Assembly: GCA_049642465.1 (NCBI GenBank)
Contig: JBAROV010000067.1
Span: forward strand, 1-46,385
DNA length: 46,385 nucleotides
Direction: 5' to 3'
DNA from: CAWDPQ01 sp049642465
Lineage (GTDB): Bacteria > Acidobacteriota > Vicinamibacteria > Vicinamibacterales > 2-12-FULL-66-21
Below the pieces are notes generated by a model that worked only from the letters and a program-made list of their open reading frames with translations, was not told the DNA's origin and did not search any database. Each line of letters opens with the position of its first letter. The first letter of the stretch is position 1. A program made the translations under genes and the position numbers. Shown piece after piece: positions 8,452 to 17,633 of this stretch.

Positions 8452-11154
8452 CTACCGTTGGGCCTTCAGCTCTTCGGACCAGTTCAGGACGACCTGGATC
8501 GATCGCAGCGTGCCCGCGACCGGACTCTGTCCTGGAACGATGACGCCGACGATCTTCCCGTTCGGCGCCATGTCGAACGTTCGGGGCGTTGACGGCGCCG
8601 CGGTCGGAAACGTTCGCGGCACGCGTGACGCTCTGCCGAAAATGAACGTCGGTTTCGTCTCGACCGTGACCGCTTCGAACTCGCCGACACGAGGCACGTA
8701 GAGCAGCTCCTTTCCATCCGGCGCCCACAACGGGTGATGGGGAAGATCTCCTGTTCTGGCGAACAGCTGGTATTGGGCTCCCGTCGGCGGAAACGGCTGA
8801 ACGTAGACTTGCGTTGCGGTGGTTCCCGTGCTCGAAGCCGAATACGCGACCCAGCGTCCGTCGGGCGAGAAGGCCGGCGTCGCGAGCGCGCGCGATTGGA
8901 CGGTGCCGAACGGCGCCGTCGTGCGATCGGCAAGCCTCAGCATCGAGAGCGTGAACGACGATCCGGCTACGGTGGTGAACAAGAGATGTTTGCCGTCCGG
9001 CGACCAGGCATCCGGAATGTGGGTGGTTCCCGGCTCAGGCTTCGTCAGCCGCTCCGCTCCGCCGGTGCGATCCGCGCGCTGCCAGAAGATCGCCGCATCG
9101 CCCTCCCGGTCCGATTGGAACGCGATGCGCTGGTCGTCGGCCGACCAGATCGGAAAGCGGTTCTTTCCGACGCTCGTGAGCCGCTGCATCGCGCCTCTTC
9201 CTGCCAGTTCGTAGACCCACACGACCGCTTCCCGGCCGTCGTCGGTTCCAAACGTGATTCGCTTTCCGTCCGGCGAAACACGCGGATACTCGTACGGGCC
9301 GTTCGGAAGCTTCAGCAGTTCAACCACGCCTTTTCTGTCCGTCATCGCCAGGTCGAATTGCGACGCGGTGGCGCCCGGCGGACCCGCCATGTAGGCGAGA
9401 GATCCATTGTCCGCAAAGGCGAATTGCGCGCCGCCAGAAGCTCCGCCCGTGGCCCGCAAGACTCCTTCGAGCACGGCGGTCGGTCCTCCCGTGGTTTCAC
9501 GGCGATGCGGGTCGAAAGGAGCGGCGTAAAGCGTTCCGCCAATCGCGTAGACGATGTGACCGGTTGAGACGTAACGTCCATCAGCGCCCGGTTCGATGAG
9601 CTTCTTTCGCTCGCCGGTTTTCAGCGACTGGGAGACGATGACGGCCCGGTTCCAACCCTCGGGTGTCGCACTGGTGCCCGCGGTGAACATCAGGGCGTCT
9701 CCGCCGGGAAGCCGCTGGGGACCGAAGAGGACCTCCCCGCTCTCGGCTCTGATGAGCAACTCCGGTTTGCCTCCGGCCGCGGACATACGCATGATTCCGG
9801 CAATCTGTCCAAAGAAAATCCCGTCGGGAGTCCAATTGAGGCCGAGAGGATTCTCGGCCTCGCACAGCGTGACCGGGGCGCCGCCAATCATGGGGATGCG
9901 CTTCAACGTCCGATCGCCGGACCAGAAGACGAGGGATCGGCTGTCGGGCGAGAAGGCGATCGCTGTGACGCCGTCGGTGTTCTCGACGCCCTGAATTGGA
10001 TGCACGTCGAGACCGGACATCGGCCGCAGGTAGATTCTTCCGTTCGCGGCATATGCCACGTGCGTCCCATCTGGTGCCACGGCGACCAGCTGGCGAGCCA
10101 CCGACGGGATCAGATGATCGGCTGGCAGCTGGATCGTGAACCTCGTAACCGGCTCTGGCGCGCGTGACGCCGGACGGCTCCAGATCGCAAGTGCCGTCAG
10201 GACGCCGCCGAGGATTGCCGCGCCGGCGATCAGGATCTCGCGCCGCCACATCGGCGCTGCCGGCGCGGTCACCGCCTCCATGGAGATCGTCGACGGTGCA
10301 GCCAGGATTGTCTCGATCTCCGCGCGCACGTCTCCGATCGCCTGCCAGCGACGTTTGGGTGGCTTCTCGAGGCAGCGGCGCACGAGATCTACGATTCGCG
10401 GGTTGAGATCGCGAGGAAGAGCGGTGAGCTCTGGATCGCGGACAATGACCGACGCGAGCACGTCGGCGGCCGTTTCACCCTGGAACGGGCGCCGCCCGGT
10501 CAACATCTCGAACAGCACGATGCCGAAGGAGAAGATGTCACTGCGCTGATCGGCGGAAGCGCCCTTGGCCTGCTCGGGCGACATGTAGGCCGCGGTGCCG
10601 AGAATGATCCCCGCCTGGGTGGCGAGCCCGCTGAGCGTCGGAGAGTTGGCGATGTTTGCCGCGCTCGCGTCGCTGTCCATGGCCTTGGCGAGACCGAAGT
10701 CCAGGACTTTCACCTGGTCTTCCGGGGTGATCTTTACGTTGCCGGGTTTGAGATCGCGATGGATGACGCCCTTTTCATGTGCAGCTTCCAGCGCTTCGGC
10801 GATCTGACGCGCGACGGTGAGCGCGTCCCGTGGCGGCATCGGACCGCGCTGCAATCTGTCGGCGAGGGTTTCTCCCTCGACGAGCTCCATCACCAGAAAG
10901 TGACGTCCGTTGGATTGCTCCATTCCATGAAGCGCGGCGATTCGCGGGTGGTTGAGCGACGCGAGCGTCCTGGCTTCGCGCGTGAACCGCGCCACTCGAT
11001 CGGCGTCGAACAGGAAGACATCGGGCAACACCTTGATCGCCACGCTGCGTCCGAGCTTCGTATCGCGCGCGCGATAGACCTCGCCCATGCCGCCGGCCCC
11101 GAGCGCAGTGGCGATTTCGTAGACGCCGAGCGTGGTTCCCGAGGCGATGGGCAT
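8452..11154 (-). CDS. Ser/Thr protein kinase with extracytoplasmic PD40 propeller
   Basis: A 900-residue receptor kinase. The Hanks-type kinase domain spans residues 11-285: GAGGMGEVY glycine loop, Lys41 (AIKVL), catalytic HRDLKPGN (Asp134), DFG at 152-154 and an activation segment ending GTAAYMSPEQ. All catalytic residues are intact. One transmembrane helix near 303-325 (EILIAGAAILGGVLTALAIW) is followed by a TolB/PD40 propeller of about 550 residues with repeated FSPDSRSLVF, SPDGKRITF and FSPDGRWVAY. The kinase is cytoplasmic and the propeller presumably a ligand sensor. This architecture is abundant in Acidobacteriota. Start ATG 11154 has an 11-bp motif shared with the divergent gene 17 nt upstream. 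Confidence 0.93.
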   Translation of the reverse strand: MPIASGTTLGVYEIATALGAGGMGEVYRARDTKLGRSVAIKVLPDVFLFDADRVARFTREARTLASLNHPRIAALHGMEQSNGRHFLVMELVEGETLADRLQRGPMPPRDALTVARQIAEALEAAHEKGVIHRDLKPGNVKITPEDQVKVLDFGLAKAMDSDASAANIANSPTLSGLATQAGIILGTAAYMSPEQAKGASADQRSDIFSFGIVLFEMLTGRRPFQGETAADVLASVIVRDPELTALPRDLNPRIVDLVRRCLEKPPKRRWQAIGDVRAEIETILAAPSTISMEAVTAPAAPMWRREILIAGAAILGGVLTALAIWSRPASRAPEPVTRFTIQLPADHLIPSVARQLVAVAPDGTHVAYAANGRIYLRPMSGLDVHPIQGVENTDGVTAIAFSPDSRSLVFWSGDRTLKRIPMIGGAPVTLCEAENPLGLNWTPDGIFFGQIAGIMRMSAAGGKPELLIRAESGEVLFGPQRLPGGDALMFTAGTSATPEGWNRAVIVSQSLKTGERKKLIEPGADGRYVSTGHIVYAIGGTLYAAPFDPHRRETTGGPTAVLEGVLRATGGASGGAQFAFADNGSLAYMAGPPGATASQFDLAMTDRKGVVELLKLPNGPYEYPRVSPDGKRITFGTDDGREAVVWVYELAGRGAMQRLTSVGKNRFPIWSADDQRIAFQSDREGDAAIFWQRADRTGGAERLTKPEPGTTHIPDAWSPDGKHLLFTTVAGSSFTLSMLRLADRTTAPFGTVQSRALATPAFSPDGRWVAYSASSTGTTATQVYVQPFPPTGAQYQLFARTGDLPHHPLWAPDGKELLYVPRVGEFEAVTVETKPTFIFGRASRVPRTFPTAAPSTPRTFDMAPNGKIVGVIVPGQSPVAGTLRSIQVVLNWSEELKAQR

Positions 11155-11170
11155 GAGGGTGGGAGCAGAA

Positions 11171-11331
11171 ATCTACCACTTTGTCGACGCCCTCCGCTAA
11201 CCCTGCGGGGGTCAGATCTTGTTTCTTGCAAGAAACGAGGACACTGTCCCCCGTATTTGCAAAAAACAAGATCTGACCCTGCCTGCGCTACGATCTGCGC
11301 GTTGGCCCGGACAGATGGAGAAGTGGTAGAT
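11171..11331. promoter_or_regulatory. 11-bp inverted repeat framing the divergent promoter region
   Basis: ATCTACCACTT at 11171-11181 is repeated as its exact inverse AAGTGGTAGAT at 11321-11331. The right copy runs into the ATG (11330) of the plus-strand GHL6-like gene. The left copy, read on the minus strand, lies 16 bases before the kinase ATG at 11154. Both divergent genes therefore have the same 11 bases in the same orientation in their leader. A shared operator or leader element is possible, as is a border duplication around the REP-like element between the copies. Confidence 0.5.
11207..11280. repeat. REP-like palindromic element
   Basis: A 16-bp perfect stem, GGGTCAGATCTTGTTT (11209-11224) with AAACAAGATCTGACCC (11264-11279), encloses a second perfect 16-bp palindrome GTTTCTTGCAAGAAAC (11221-11236) and a near-palindrome GGACACTGTCC. 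The GTCAGATCTTGTTT...GGACA layout is what I associate with REP elements mobilised by REP-associated tyrosine transposases (RAYT) in acidobacteria. No transposase is in the window. It lies between the divergent kinase and GHL6-like genes. Confidence 0.75.
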
Positions 11332-13321
11332 GAGACCCATTGAGGTTGGTTTTGCATGCGCCCTCGCTCTGGCGCTGGCCGCTGGCGCCGCGGCGACAGC
11401 GGCGCAGCCAGCACAGTCGCGCTGGTGGCTGGACGAGCCGATTCGCTTCCTGCAAACCAACCTGAGCGAAACGGACTCGACCGTAAACCCGAAGTCGCTC
11501 GTCGCCGCCGTCGCCGATTTCCACGCCAACACCTTCCTGATCAACATGGGCGGCATCGTCGCGCAATACCCGACGCGCGTGCCTTTTCACTATCCGAGCG
11601 CGTTCCTGCCGCCGGGGCGCGACCTGTTCGGCGAGGTACTTCGAGAGGCGCGGTCGCGGCGCATTCGGGTGATCGGCCGGTTCGATCTGAGCAAGACGCA
11701 GAAGCCGGTGTTCGACGCGCATCCCGAGTGGTTCTTCAAGCGGACCAGCGGCGAGCCGGCCATCTACAACGGACTGTATTCGACGTGCATCAACGGGCAC
11801 TATTACCGGCAGCACGCGATGACCATTCTGACCGAGGCGCTCGAACGGTACGAGGTGGACGGGCTGTTCTTCAACATGTTTGGCAACCCGGCATCGGATT
11901 ACAGCGGCAGGCCCATGGGACCGTGCCAGTGCGACGCGTGCCAGGCCCGCTATCGCGCTCGCTACGGGCGTTCGGTGCCGACGACCCCCGATGCAGACTA
12001 TCGCGCCTTCATGGCGGACTCGTCGCGGGAGGTCGCCGCATCGATAGCGGAGCTGATTCATCGCAAGCGTCCGAACGCGGCGTTCCTTACCTACATCAAG
12101 GACTACACGGACGGCATCATGTCAGAGTCGAACACGGCGGTGGGCCGGGCCCTGCCACTCTGGCCGTACTCGGCGAGCGACAACGTGAATCGCGCGCTCG
12201 GCTCGGAACCTGGAAAGATCGCGGTCAACCTGTCCATGAGCTTCGTCGACTTCCCGTGGCGCTACGCGCACGTGCCGCCGGCGGAGACACAACTGAGGCT
12301 TTATCAGAACATGGCGCACGGCGGGCCGCCCGCATTTGCGATGGTCGGTCCGATGAACCAGGAGGATCGACAGGGGCTGCTCGCGGCAAAGCCGGTCTTC
12401 CAGTGGCATACCGAGCACGAAGATCTGTATGTCGGGCAGAAGAATGCCGCCCGCGTCCTCCTGCTCGCGAGCGGCGACACCGCTTCCTACCGAGGGTTCT
12501 TCCGACTGCTCACCGAGCAGCACGTCCCCTTCATCGTCTCGGAGAATCTCCGATGGATCGATGACGCCTCGCGGTCGTTCGATCTCGTCATCGTTCCCGG
12601 CCGACCGGCCCGCGAACTGGAGCGATACCTGCGCAACGGAGGACGGCTCCTGATTGCGGGGACGACGGCACCGGATTTACCGGTCGTGCGCGTGGCGGGC
12701 CATCGAACGGGAACCCAGGGGTACTGGCGAGTGCACGATCACGCGCAGCTGCCATCCTTGAAGGATACCAATCTGATTTTCTTCGACGGCGAATATGTGG
12801 AACTGGAAGCCGTCAGACCTCCGCTCCTCACGCTGATTCCCACGGCGATGTTCGGTCCGCCCGAGAAGGTGTGGGGAGACAAGGTCGAGACGACCATCCC
12901 CGGCGTCATGTTCGCGGACTACGAGAAAGGGCGGTTCGCGTACGTTCCCTGGGACGTCGGAGGCCTCTACTATCGACACAGCTCACCGGCCCACGCCGGT
13001 TTGATGGCCGACGTGATCGATCGGTTGTTGCCTCGCGGTCGCCAACTGAAAACGAATACGCATCCGCTCGTCGAAGTGACGGTGATGGACCAGCCGGCAC
13101 GTCGCCGAACGCTCGTACACCTCGTCAATGCGATCGGGCATTCGGATACCGCCTATTTTGCGCCCGTGGATGTACGGGACATCGAAATCGAGCTGGCGGG
13201 AGAGTTCAATCGGGCCAGGGCGGTCAGCCTCAACAGGCCCCTGACGGTTGTCAAGCGTGGGAGTTACCGGGCGTTTACGCTGCCAAGCCTCAAGGCATAC
13301 GAGGTCGTGGTCGTCGAGTGA
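11330..13321 (+). CDS. Secreted GHL6-like glycoside hydrolase-family protein
   Basis: A 663-residue exported protein with a signal peptide (ALALALAAGAAATAAQ). It resembles the 'hypothetical glycosyl hydrolase 6' TIM-barrel family: an early WWLDEPIRFLQTN strand, IRVIGRFDLSKTQ, then EVDGLFFNMFGNP and the family-type cysteine cluster CQCDACQARY near residue 205. The second half holds a class I glutamine-amidotransferase-like/beta-galactosidase trimerisation-type Rossmann segment (FDLVIVPGRPARELERYLRNGG) and a beta-sandwich C-terminus. It probably acts on polysaccharide outside the cell; substrate and catalytic acids are not assignable by eye. ATG 11330 overlaps the 11-bp inverted repeat. GGAG about 10 bases upstream is the likely ribosome-binding site. 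Confidence 0.8.
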   Translation: MRPIEVGFACALALALAAGAAATAAQPAQSRWWLDEPIRFLQTNLSETDSTVNPKSLVAAVADFHANTFLINMGGIVAQYPTRVPFHYPSAFLPPGRDLFGEVLREARSRRIRVIGRFDLSKTQKPVFDAHPEWFFKRTSGEPAIYNGLYSTCINGHYYRQHAMTILTEALERYEVDGLFFNMFGNPASDYSGRPMGPCQCDACQARYRARYGRSVPTTPDADYRAFMADSSREVAASIAELIHRKRPNAAFLTYIKDYTDGIMSESNTAVGRALPLWPYSASDNVNRALGSEPGKIAVNLSMSFVDFPWRYAHVPPAETQLRLYQNMAHGGPPAFAMVGPMNQEDRQGLLAAKPVFQWHTEHEDLYVGQKNAARVLLLASGDTASYRGFFRLLTEQHVPFIVSENLRWIDDASRSFDLVIVPGRPARELERYLRNGGRLLIAGTTAPDLPVVRVAGHRTGTQGYWRVHDHAQLPSLKDTNLIFFDGEYVELEAVRPPLLTLIPTAMFGPPEKVWGDKVETTIPGVMFADYEKGRFAYVPWDVGGLYYRHSSPAHAGLMADVIDRLLPRGRQLKTNTHPLVEVTVMDQPARRRTLVHLVNAIGHSDTAYFAPVDVRDIEIELAGEFNRARAVSLNRPLTVVKRGSYRAFTLPSLKAYEVVVVE

Positions 13322-13327
13322 GCGAGC

Positions 13328-13525
13328 TCACGCGGGCTTGCGAACACTCTTCAAACGTTTCACGCTCGTGCTGTGCCGAACGCGCCTGGCGTACGGACGC
13401 TCCTCCGTCTCGCGCGGCTCACGCTCGGAGGCGCCCAGGCAGTCACGCCGCGTCGCGTGAGGCAAACCGGTAGTGCTGCCGCAGACGGAACACGCCTCGC
13501 CCGCGCGTAACCGAATCACAGACAT
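13328..13525 (-). CDS. Small basic protein with CxxC-H-C zinc-finger-like motif
   Basis: A frame of 65 residues from ATG 13525; a start at 13576 is possible but its extension looks random. The sequence MSVIRLRAGEACSVCGSTTG continues to a His and a further Cys (PHATRRDC), giving a C-x2-C-x7-H-x5-C pattern that could bind one zinc. The C-terminal half is strongly basic (RRVRHSTSVKRLKSVRKPA), as in small nucleic-acid-binding proteins. It is convergent with the GHL6-like gene, 6 bp from its stop. No family recognised. Confidence 0.42.
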   Translation of the reverse strand: MSVIRLRAGEACSVCGSTTGLPHATRRDCLGASEREPRETEERPYARRVRHSTSVKRLKSVRKPA

Positions 13526-13639
13526 CGCCCACCTCCGCGATCTTGCTCCGGGTGAGGCGTGGGCAGTTCTGCCCAACTCTCAGGGAAGTGCTTTCAGTAT
13601 ACGACTGTCAGCGGACGGTTGAAAGAGGGAGCGGCCGAA

Positions 13640-13879
13640 TTAGACGTTGGCGAGGGGTGGTCCGTCCCGGTCCGCGCGGCGCGCCGGCCGTACATAACGG
13701 CAGTCCGCCTGGTCGCAGGCCCAGGCCGCCATCACGACGGTGCGGCCGCTCGCGAGCGGCAGCCGATAGCGTTCGTTGAATTCGAGGACGCCGGCCGCAC
13801 ACTTCGGACAGGGCCGAGTATCGCCGTTGGACGGACGATCGGCTGAGCGGCGCTCTGGCAGCCGCAGACGCGTCTTCAT
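13640..13879 (-). CDS. Small zinc-ribbon protein
   Basis: 79 residues from ATG 13879 (MKTRLRLPERR). An in-frame upstream start at 14005 would add an unstructured extension across what looks like intergenic DNA. A zinc ribbon is clear: CPKCAAGVLEFNERYRL, then ACDQADCRYVRPA, i.e. CxxC and CxxxxC knuckles separated by a beta-hairpin. A short basic tail follows. Single zinc ribbons of this kind are usually transcription or translation accessory proteins, but nothing specific can be said. Part of a minus-strand run of small genes. Confidence 0.6.
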   Translation of the reverse strand: MKTRLRLPERRSADRPSNGDTRPCPKCAAGVLEFNERYRLPLASGRTVVMAAWACDQADCRYVRPARRADRDGPPLANV

Positions 13880-14040
13880 CGCATCCTGACGTGGGGAGCG
13901 GTCGGAGCATACCGCGGTTGCGCCGCGGCGTCTATTGGAAAGTAGACGATTTGCGATGACATTTTTGGGATCGCCGGGGAGATCCGGCGACCGACAATTC
14001 TGCAATCAGCAGCTCCCCCGGCACAGCTCGACGACGCGGT

Positions 14041-14610
14041 CTACGAGCAGTTGTGCAGGCAGAGTTCAACCTCGACGCGTCTATCCGATGGAAAGGTGCA
14101 GGTGGTGCCGCCGACGTCTACGCTGGCGATCGCGCCGAGCTTGTCATCGGTCATCTTCAGAAACTTTCGCTTCTTCGAATTATCGGCGGTCATCGCTACT
14201 GAAGGCGTGAGCACGGGGATCGGTTTCCCTGCGGGATTGAGTTCGAGCGCGAAGCTGAGAGTCCTGACTTCCGGCCTCACGTCTGGCGATGTGCTCGGAA
14301 TCTCGTAAGTGATGACAACGCTCGTGCCTCTCATGATGTTGGTGCACTGAGGGTTTGCGCCGTAGGCGGTGACGATGTACTCGTTCGACGCTGTGGGATT
14401 TGCGTTGTTCATCTTCCATTTTTCCGTGGCGCCGGTCTTCACCCAGTTCTTCTCGTAGGTTTCAATTCGCAGTTGCTTGTTCCTCACCCGAATCGGGTTC
14501 TCATCCTCGCTGCCAAGCAGGAACCTTGTGACGAATAGCGTCGCGACAAGTACGCCGGCGGCGAAGAGTGCCGTCAGCAGCAGCGCTCTTCTCGAGAAAG
14601 TGATGGGCAC
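14041..14610 (-). CDS. Membrane-anchored hypothetical protein
   Basis: A 189-residue protein with one N-terminal membrane helix (RALLLTALFAAGVLVATLFV) after a short basic start, so it is anchored with a roughly 155-residue extracytoplasmic domain. That domain has four cysteines (PQCTN, GTTCTF, VELCLHNCS), which may form disulfides. The last three residues place a Cys at the very C-terminus. It starts 27 bp after the stop of the kinase-TPR gene on the same strand, so the two are probably co-transcribed. It could be a partner or target of that signalling protein; this is inference from position only. Confidence 0.62.
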   Translation of the reverse strand: MPITFSRRALLLTALFAAGVLVATLFVTRFLLGSEDENPIRVRNKQLRIETYEKNWVKTGATEKWKMNNANPTASNEYIVTAYGANPQCTNIMRGTSVVITYEIPSTSPDVRPEVRTLSFALELNPAGKPIPVLTPSVAMTADNSKKRKFLKMTDDKLGAIASVDVGGTTCTFPSDRRVEVELCLHNCS

Positions 14611-14637
14611 GGTCCGCTCCTTCCGCGTCAGCGCCGG

Positions 14638-17541
14638 CTAGAGGCCGGCGAGTTTCCGGAGTTCCGCAAGGTCCCCACGGTGCTCGTATGCCTTCAGGTG
14701 TTCTCCCCACGCCGCACGAAGCTGGCTCCGCGCCTCCGTCGCGCGCGTCCGCAGACGGTCGGCTTCCGTCCGATCACCGAGGCGGCTCGCCGCGGCAGCA
14801 CCGATTGCGGCGAGCCGCCATTCGAGTTCGGGCGACGGCACGCCGGTCAATTGCTTCAGCGCAGCCGTGGCACCGTCGAACGTGGCGCGAAAGTCCCGGG
14901 CCTGCAGGAGTGTTACAAGCTGCCAATAACGCACTTCATGTTGCGCAGCGAGCGTTCCGGCGTTCGGTTCCGCGAACACCACCCGCTCGAAGCGGCGTCG
15001 CTCCAAACGCACATCCGCGAGCGTGACGAGCGCGTCAGCCAACTGCGCGGTCGCATCCTGGGCCGACCCGGCGGCGCGTAACGGCCCGGCAGCCTGCCGG
15101 GCGGCGTTGAACTCGTGAGCTGTGATGGCGCTGAGTGCGTGCAAGAGTAGCACGCGGCGGCGTCGGCTGACATAGGCATCCACACCGCGTGCGGCCCCCT
15201 CTTCAACCTCGTGGAGGAGCGGCGCCGCGTGGTCCGCGCGCCCCATTCGGATGAGCAACTCCGCGCGATTCGTGAGATCGAACGGGAGGGACGAATTCTC
15301 GGCCTGTCGCCGGTGAATGTCCTCGACGCGCGTGAGGTAATCGAGCGCAACGGGAAGCTCCCCGAACAGCGTCGCGTGGTTGGCGAGAGCTTCGTACGCG
15401 TGCGCCACGTGCACTTCGTCTCCGATGTCCTGAGCTGCCGTCAGCAGTTGCTGCGCCATCTCCTTCGCGCGGGCGTATTGCTCCAAGTCCCGGTGAGCCC
15501 GGGTCATGATGGCGAGCGCCGACAGCACTTTCCGTCGCTCCCGCCGGGCCTGCAACCGCCCGAGCGCGTTCTCGGCGAGTGAAAGAGCCTCGGACGGATG
15601 CCCCTGTGCCTGTCGCAGGCTGGCGAGATTCAAAATTGCGCGGAGGGCAATGCCCTCCGCCTTTTCGCGCTCGGCAATAGCCAGGGCTTCCTTGAGATGA
15701 GATTCGGCGCTCTCCATCCGGCGTGCCTGCATCAACGTTGCGCCGAGTTCCACCAGTCCATCCGCGGCGATGGTGTCGAGACCGGCGGCCCGAGCGGCCC
15801 GTATGGCCTGGTCGGCCTGCTTTTGAGATTCTTCGTAGTGTCCTTCGGCCGCCGTGACGCTGCTGAGACGCAGTTCGGCACGCAGACTCTGGAACGTATT
15901 CGAGGTCGTCGATGCCAGCGTCTTCGCGCGTTCCAGGGCTGCGCGCGCGTCTTTGAATTCTCCCAGGCTGTCGAGAAAGGCGCCGCGAAGCAGCAGCGCT
16001 TCGGTTTCTCCTTCGCCATCCGACGCGGCGCGATAGAGCCGCTCGGCTTCAGCAAACGCGGCGAGTGCCTCTGCGCGCCGACCCTCCTGCGCTTCAAGCG
16101 CACCAAGCCGCAGATGTGCCGCGGCGTAATGCTGATCCAATCGCAATGCGGATCCAAGACTCTGCCGAGCATCCGACCAGAGCCCGGCGATCTCCTGTAC
16201 GCGGGCAAGGTCGATCCACGCACCAGGGTCGCGAGGTTCGAGCTCGATCAGCCGGCGGTAGGCTTTCGCTGCGGAGTCCGGATCGCGCAGCAGCATCGCC
16301 TGGATCGCTTCGTTCCGTGCGCGATCTGCAGGCGGCAACCGCTCCGGCGCGGCGAGCCGATTCGCCTGGAGCAGCGCGTCCCGCGCACCTTCTCCCTCGT
16401 CCAGTTCGATCAGGGCCTCCGCCAGCCGCGTATGCGCCTGCGGATAATCGGGGAAGATCGCGAGCGCCTGCTTCAACGCGAGTTTCGCCGCGTAGTACGC
16501 GCCTTCGCGGATGGAATTGGTTCCACGTTCGAACCACTTGGACGCTTCCGGTGGCGGCTCGGGTAGACGGATCGGACGCGTCGAATACCACCAACCGAAA
16601 GCGGAGATCCCCGCCACCGCAACGATTACGAGCGCGGTCCATTGCCAAGCACGGCTGACCTGCGCCTCGTCTCTCGTCTCTGCCCGCGCTGTGTCGGGGA
16701 GCAGCACGCGCAGGGCGCCAAGTAGTTCGTCGGCAGACTGGAAGCGATCGGCGGGTGCCTTCGCCATCAACCGGCGACACAACTCGTCGTGTTCTGGCGT
16801 TAGTTCAGATCGGAGGCTCGATGGCGCCGGCGGGTGCACGTGGAGCACCTGGCCTGAAATCTCGAGCGCATTCCGTCCTTGAAAGGCGGGACGGCCTGTC
16901 AGGCACTCGTAGAGCACACATCCGAGTGAAAACAAATCGCTCCGGCCGTCGAGCGGCCGCTGGGTGAGCTGCTCCGGCGACATGTAGGGCGGCGTGCCCG
17001 CAAGGAGTGGCCGCGTCGCCGCCGTCGTTGCTGCTTCAGCCGAGCTGACGGCAATGGCATCGGTGAGCGTCGCAATGCCGAAGTCCAGCAACTTCGCACG
17101 TCCAGATGGCGTCACCATGACGTTCTGCGGCTTGATATCTCGATGGATGACGCCCCGCTTGTGTGCGGCAGCAAGAGCGTCGGCGAGTTCCGCGACGAGC
17201 GTCAACGCCTCGCGTAATTCGAGAGGGCCTCGCTCCAGCCTGACGGCGAGGGTCTCCCCCTCGATGTACGGCATGACGATGCAGGCTTCGCCGTCGGGGC
17301 GGAGTTCGATGTCATAGACGGCACAGATGGCTGGATGATCGAGCGCCGCGGCCGCCTGTGCCTCGCGCACGAGGCGCTTGCGTGCGTCGGCGTCCGACAG
17401 CATGTCGGCCGCCACGAATTTCAGCGCGACTTCCCGGTTGAGGGCCGTGTCGCGCGCCAGATACACCGCACCCATGCCGCCTTCTCCCAAGGGGCGGATC
17501 AGGCGGTACTTGGAGCTTGGCGCGGGGGTATCGGTCGGCAT
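14638..17541 (-). CDS. Ser/Thr protein kinase with C-terminal TPR array
   Basis: A 967-residue protein from ATG 17541 (MPTDTPAPSSKYRLIRPLGE). The open frame extends upstream to 18288 but that part overlaps the ADOP gene and is a shadow. Kinase domain residues 12-275: GEGGMGAVY, Lys41 (ALKF), HRDIKPQN (Asp135), DFG 153-155, GTPPYMSPEQ; all intact. One membrane helix about 297-318 (ALVIVAVAGISAFGWWYS) precedes a long run of TPR-like helical hairpins (HTRLAEALIELDEG, AAHLRLGALEAQEG and so on) to the C-terminus. The TPRs would be extracytoplasmic and bind protein or peptide. A TTGACA at about 17583 on the minus strand is a possible -35 box. The gene lies between the ADOP permease and a small anchored protein. 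Confidence 0.92.
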   Translation of the reverse strand: MPTDTPAPSSKYRLIRPLGEGGMGAVYLARDTALNREVALKFVAADMLSDADARKRLVREAQAAAALDHPAICAVYDIELRPDGEACIVMPYIEGETLAVRLERGPLELREALTLVAELADALAAAHKRGVIHRDIKPQNVMVTPSGRAKLLDFGIATLTDAIAVSSAEAATTAATRPLLAGTPPYMSPEQLTQRPLDGRSDLFSLGCVLYECLTGRPAFQGRNALEISGQVLHVHPPAPSSLRSELTPEHDELCRRLMAKAPADRFQSADELLGALRVLLPDTARAETRDEAQVSRAWQWTALVIVAVAGISAFGWWYSTRPIRLPEPPPEASKWFERGTNSIREGAYYAAKLALKQALAIFPDYPQAHTRLAEALIELDEGEGARDALLQANRLAAPERLPPADRARNEAIQAMLLRDPDSAAKAYRRLIELEPRDPGAWIDLARVQEIAGLWSDARQSLGSALRLDQHYAAAHLRLGALEAQEGRRAEALAAFAEAERLYRAASDGEGETEALLLRGAFLDSLGEFKDARAALERAKTLASTTSNTFQSLRAELRLSSVTAAEGHYEESQKQADQAIRAARAAGLDTIAADGLVELGATLMQARRMESAESHLKEALAIAEREKAEGIALRAILNLASLRQAQGHPSEALSLAENALGRLQARRERRKVLSALAIMTRAHRDLEQYARAKEMAQQLLTAAQDIGDEVHVAHAYEALANHATLFGELPVALDYLTRVEDIHRRQAENSSLPFDLTNRAELLIRMGRADHAAPLLHEVEEGAARGVDAYVSRRRRVLLLHALSAITAHEFNAARQAAGPLRAAGSAQDATAQLADALVTLADVRLERRRFERVVFAEPNAGTLAAQHEVRYWQLVTLLQARDFRATFDGATAALKQLTGVPSPELEWRLAAIGAAAASRLGDRTEADRLRTRATEARSQLRAAWGEHLKAYEHRGDLAELRKLAGL

Positions 17542-17596
17542 ACGGACTTGAATTGCAAAGTGCAGATTGTCGATTGCACTGGCGATTGTCAATTGC

Positions 17597-17631
17597 GGCT
17601 CGGGGCTCGGGGCTCGGGACTCGGGGCTCGG
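17597..17631. repeat. Heptanucleotide tandem array (GGCTCGG)5
   Basis: Five tandem 7-bp units: GGCTCGG three times, GACTCGG, GGCTCGG. The array sits 2 bp from the stop codon of the ADOP gene and 56 bp upstream of the kinase-TPR start. The reverse complement (CCGAGCC) is the same unit family as the GAGCCCC arrays at 35012 and 46324. Confidence 0.85.
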
Positions 17632-17633
17632 GC

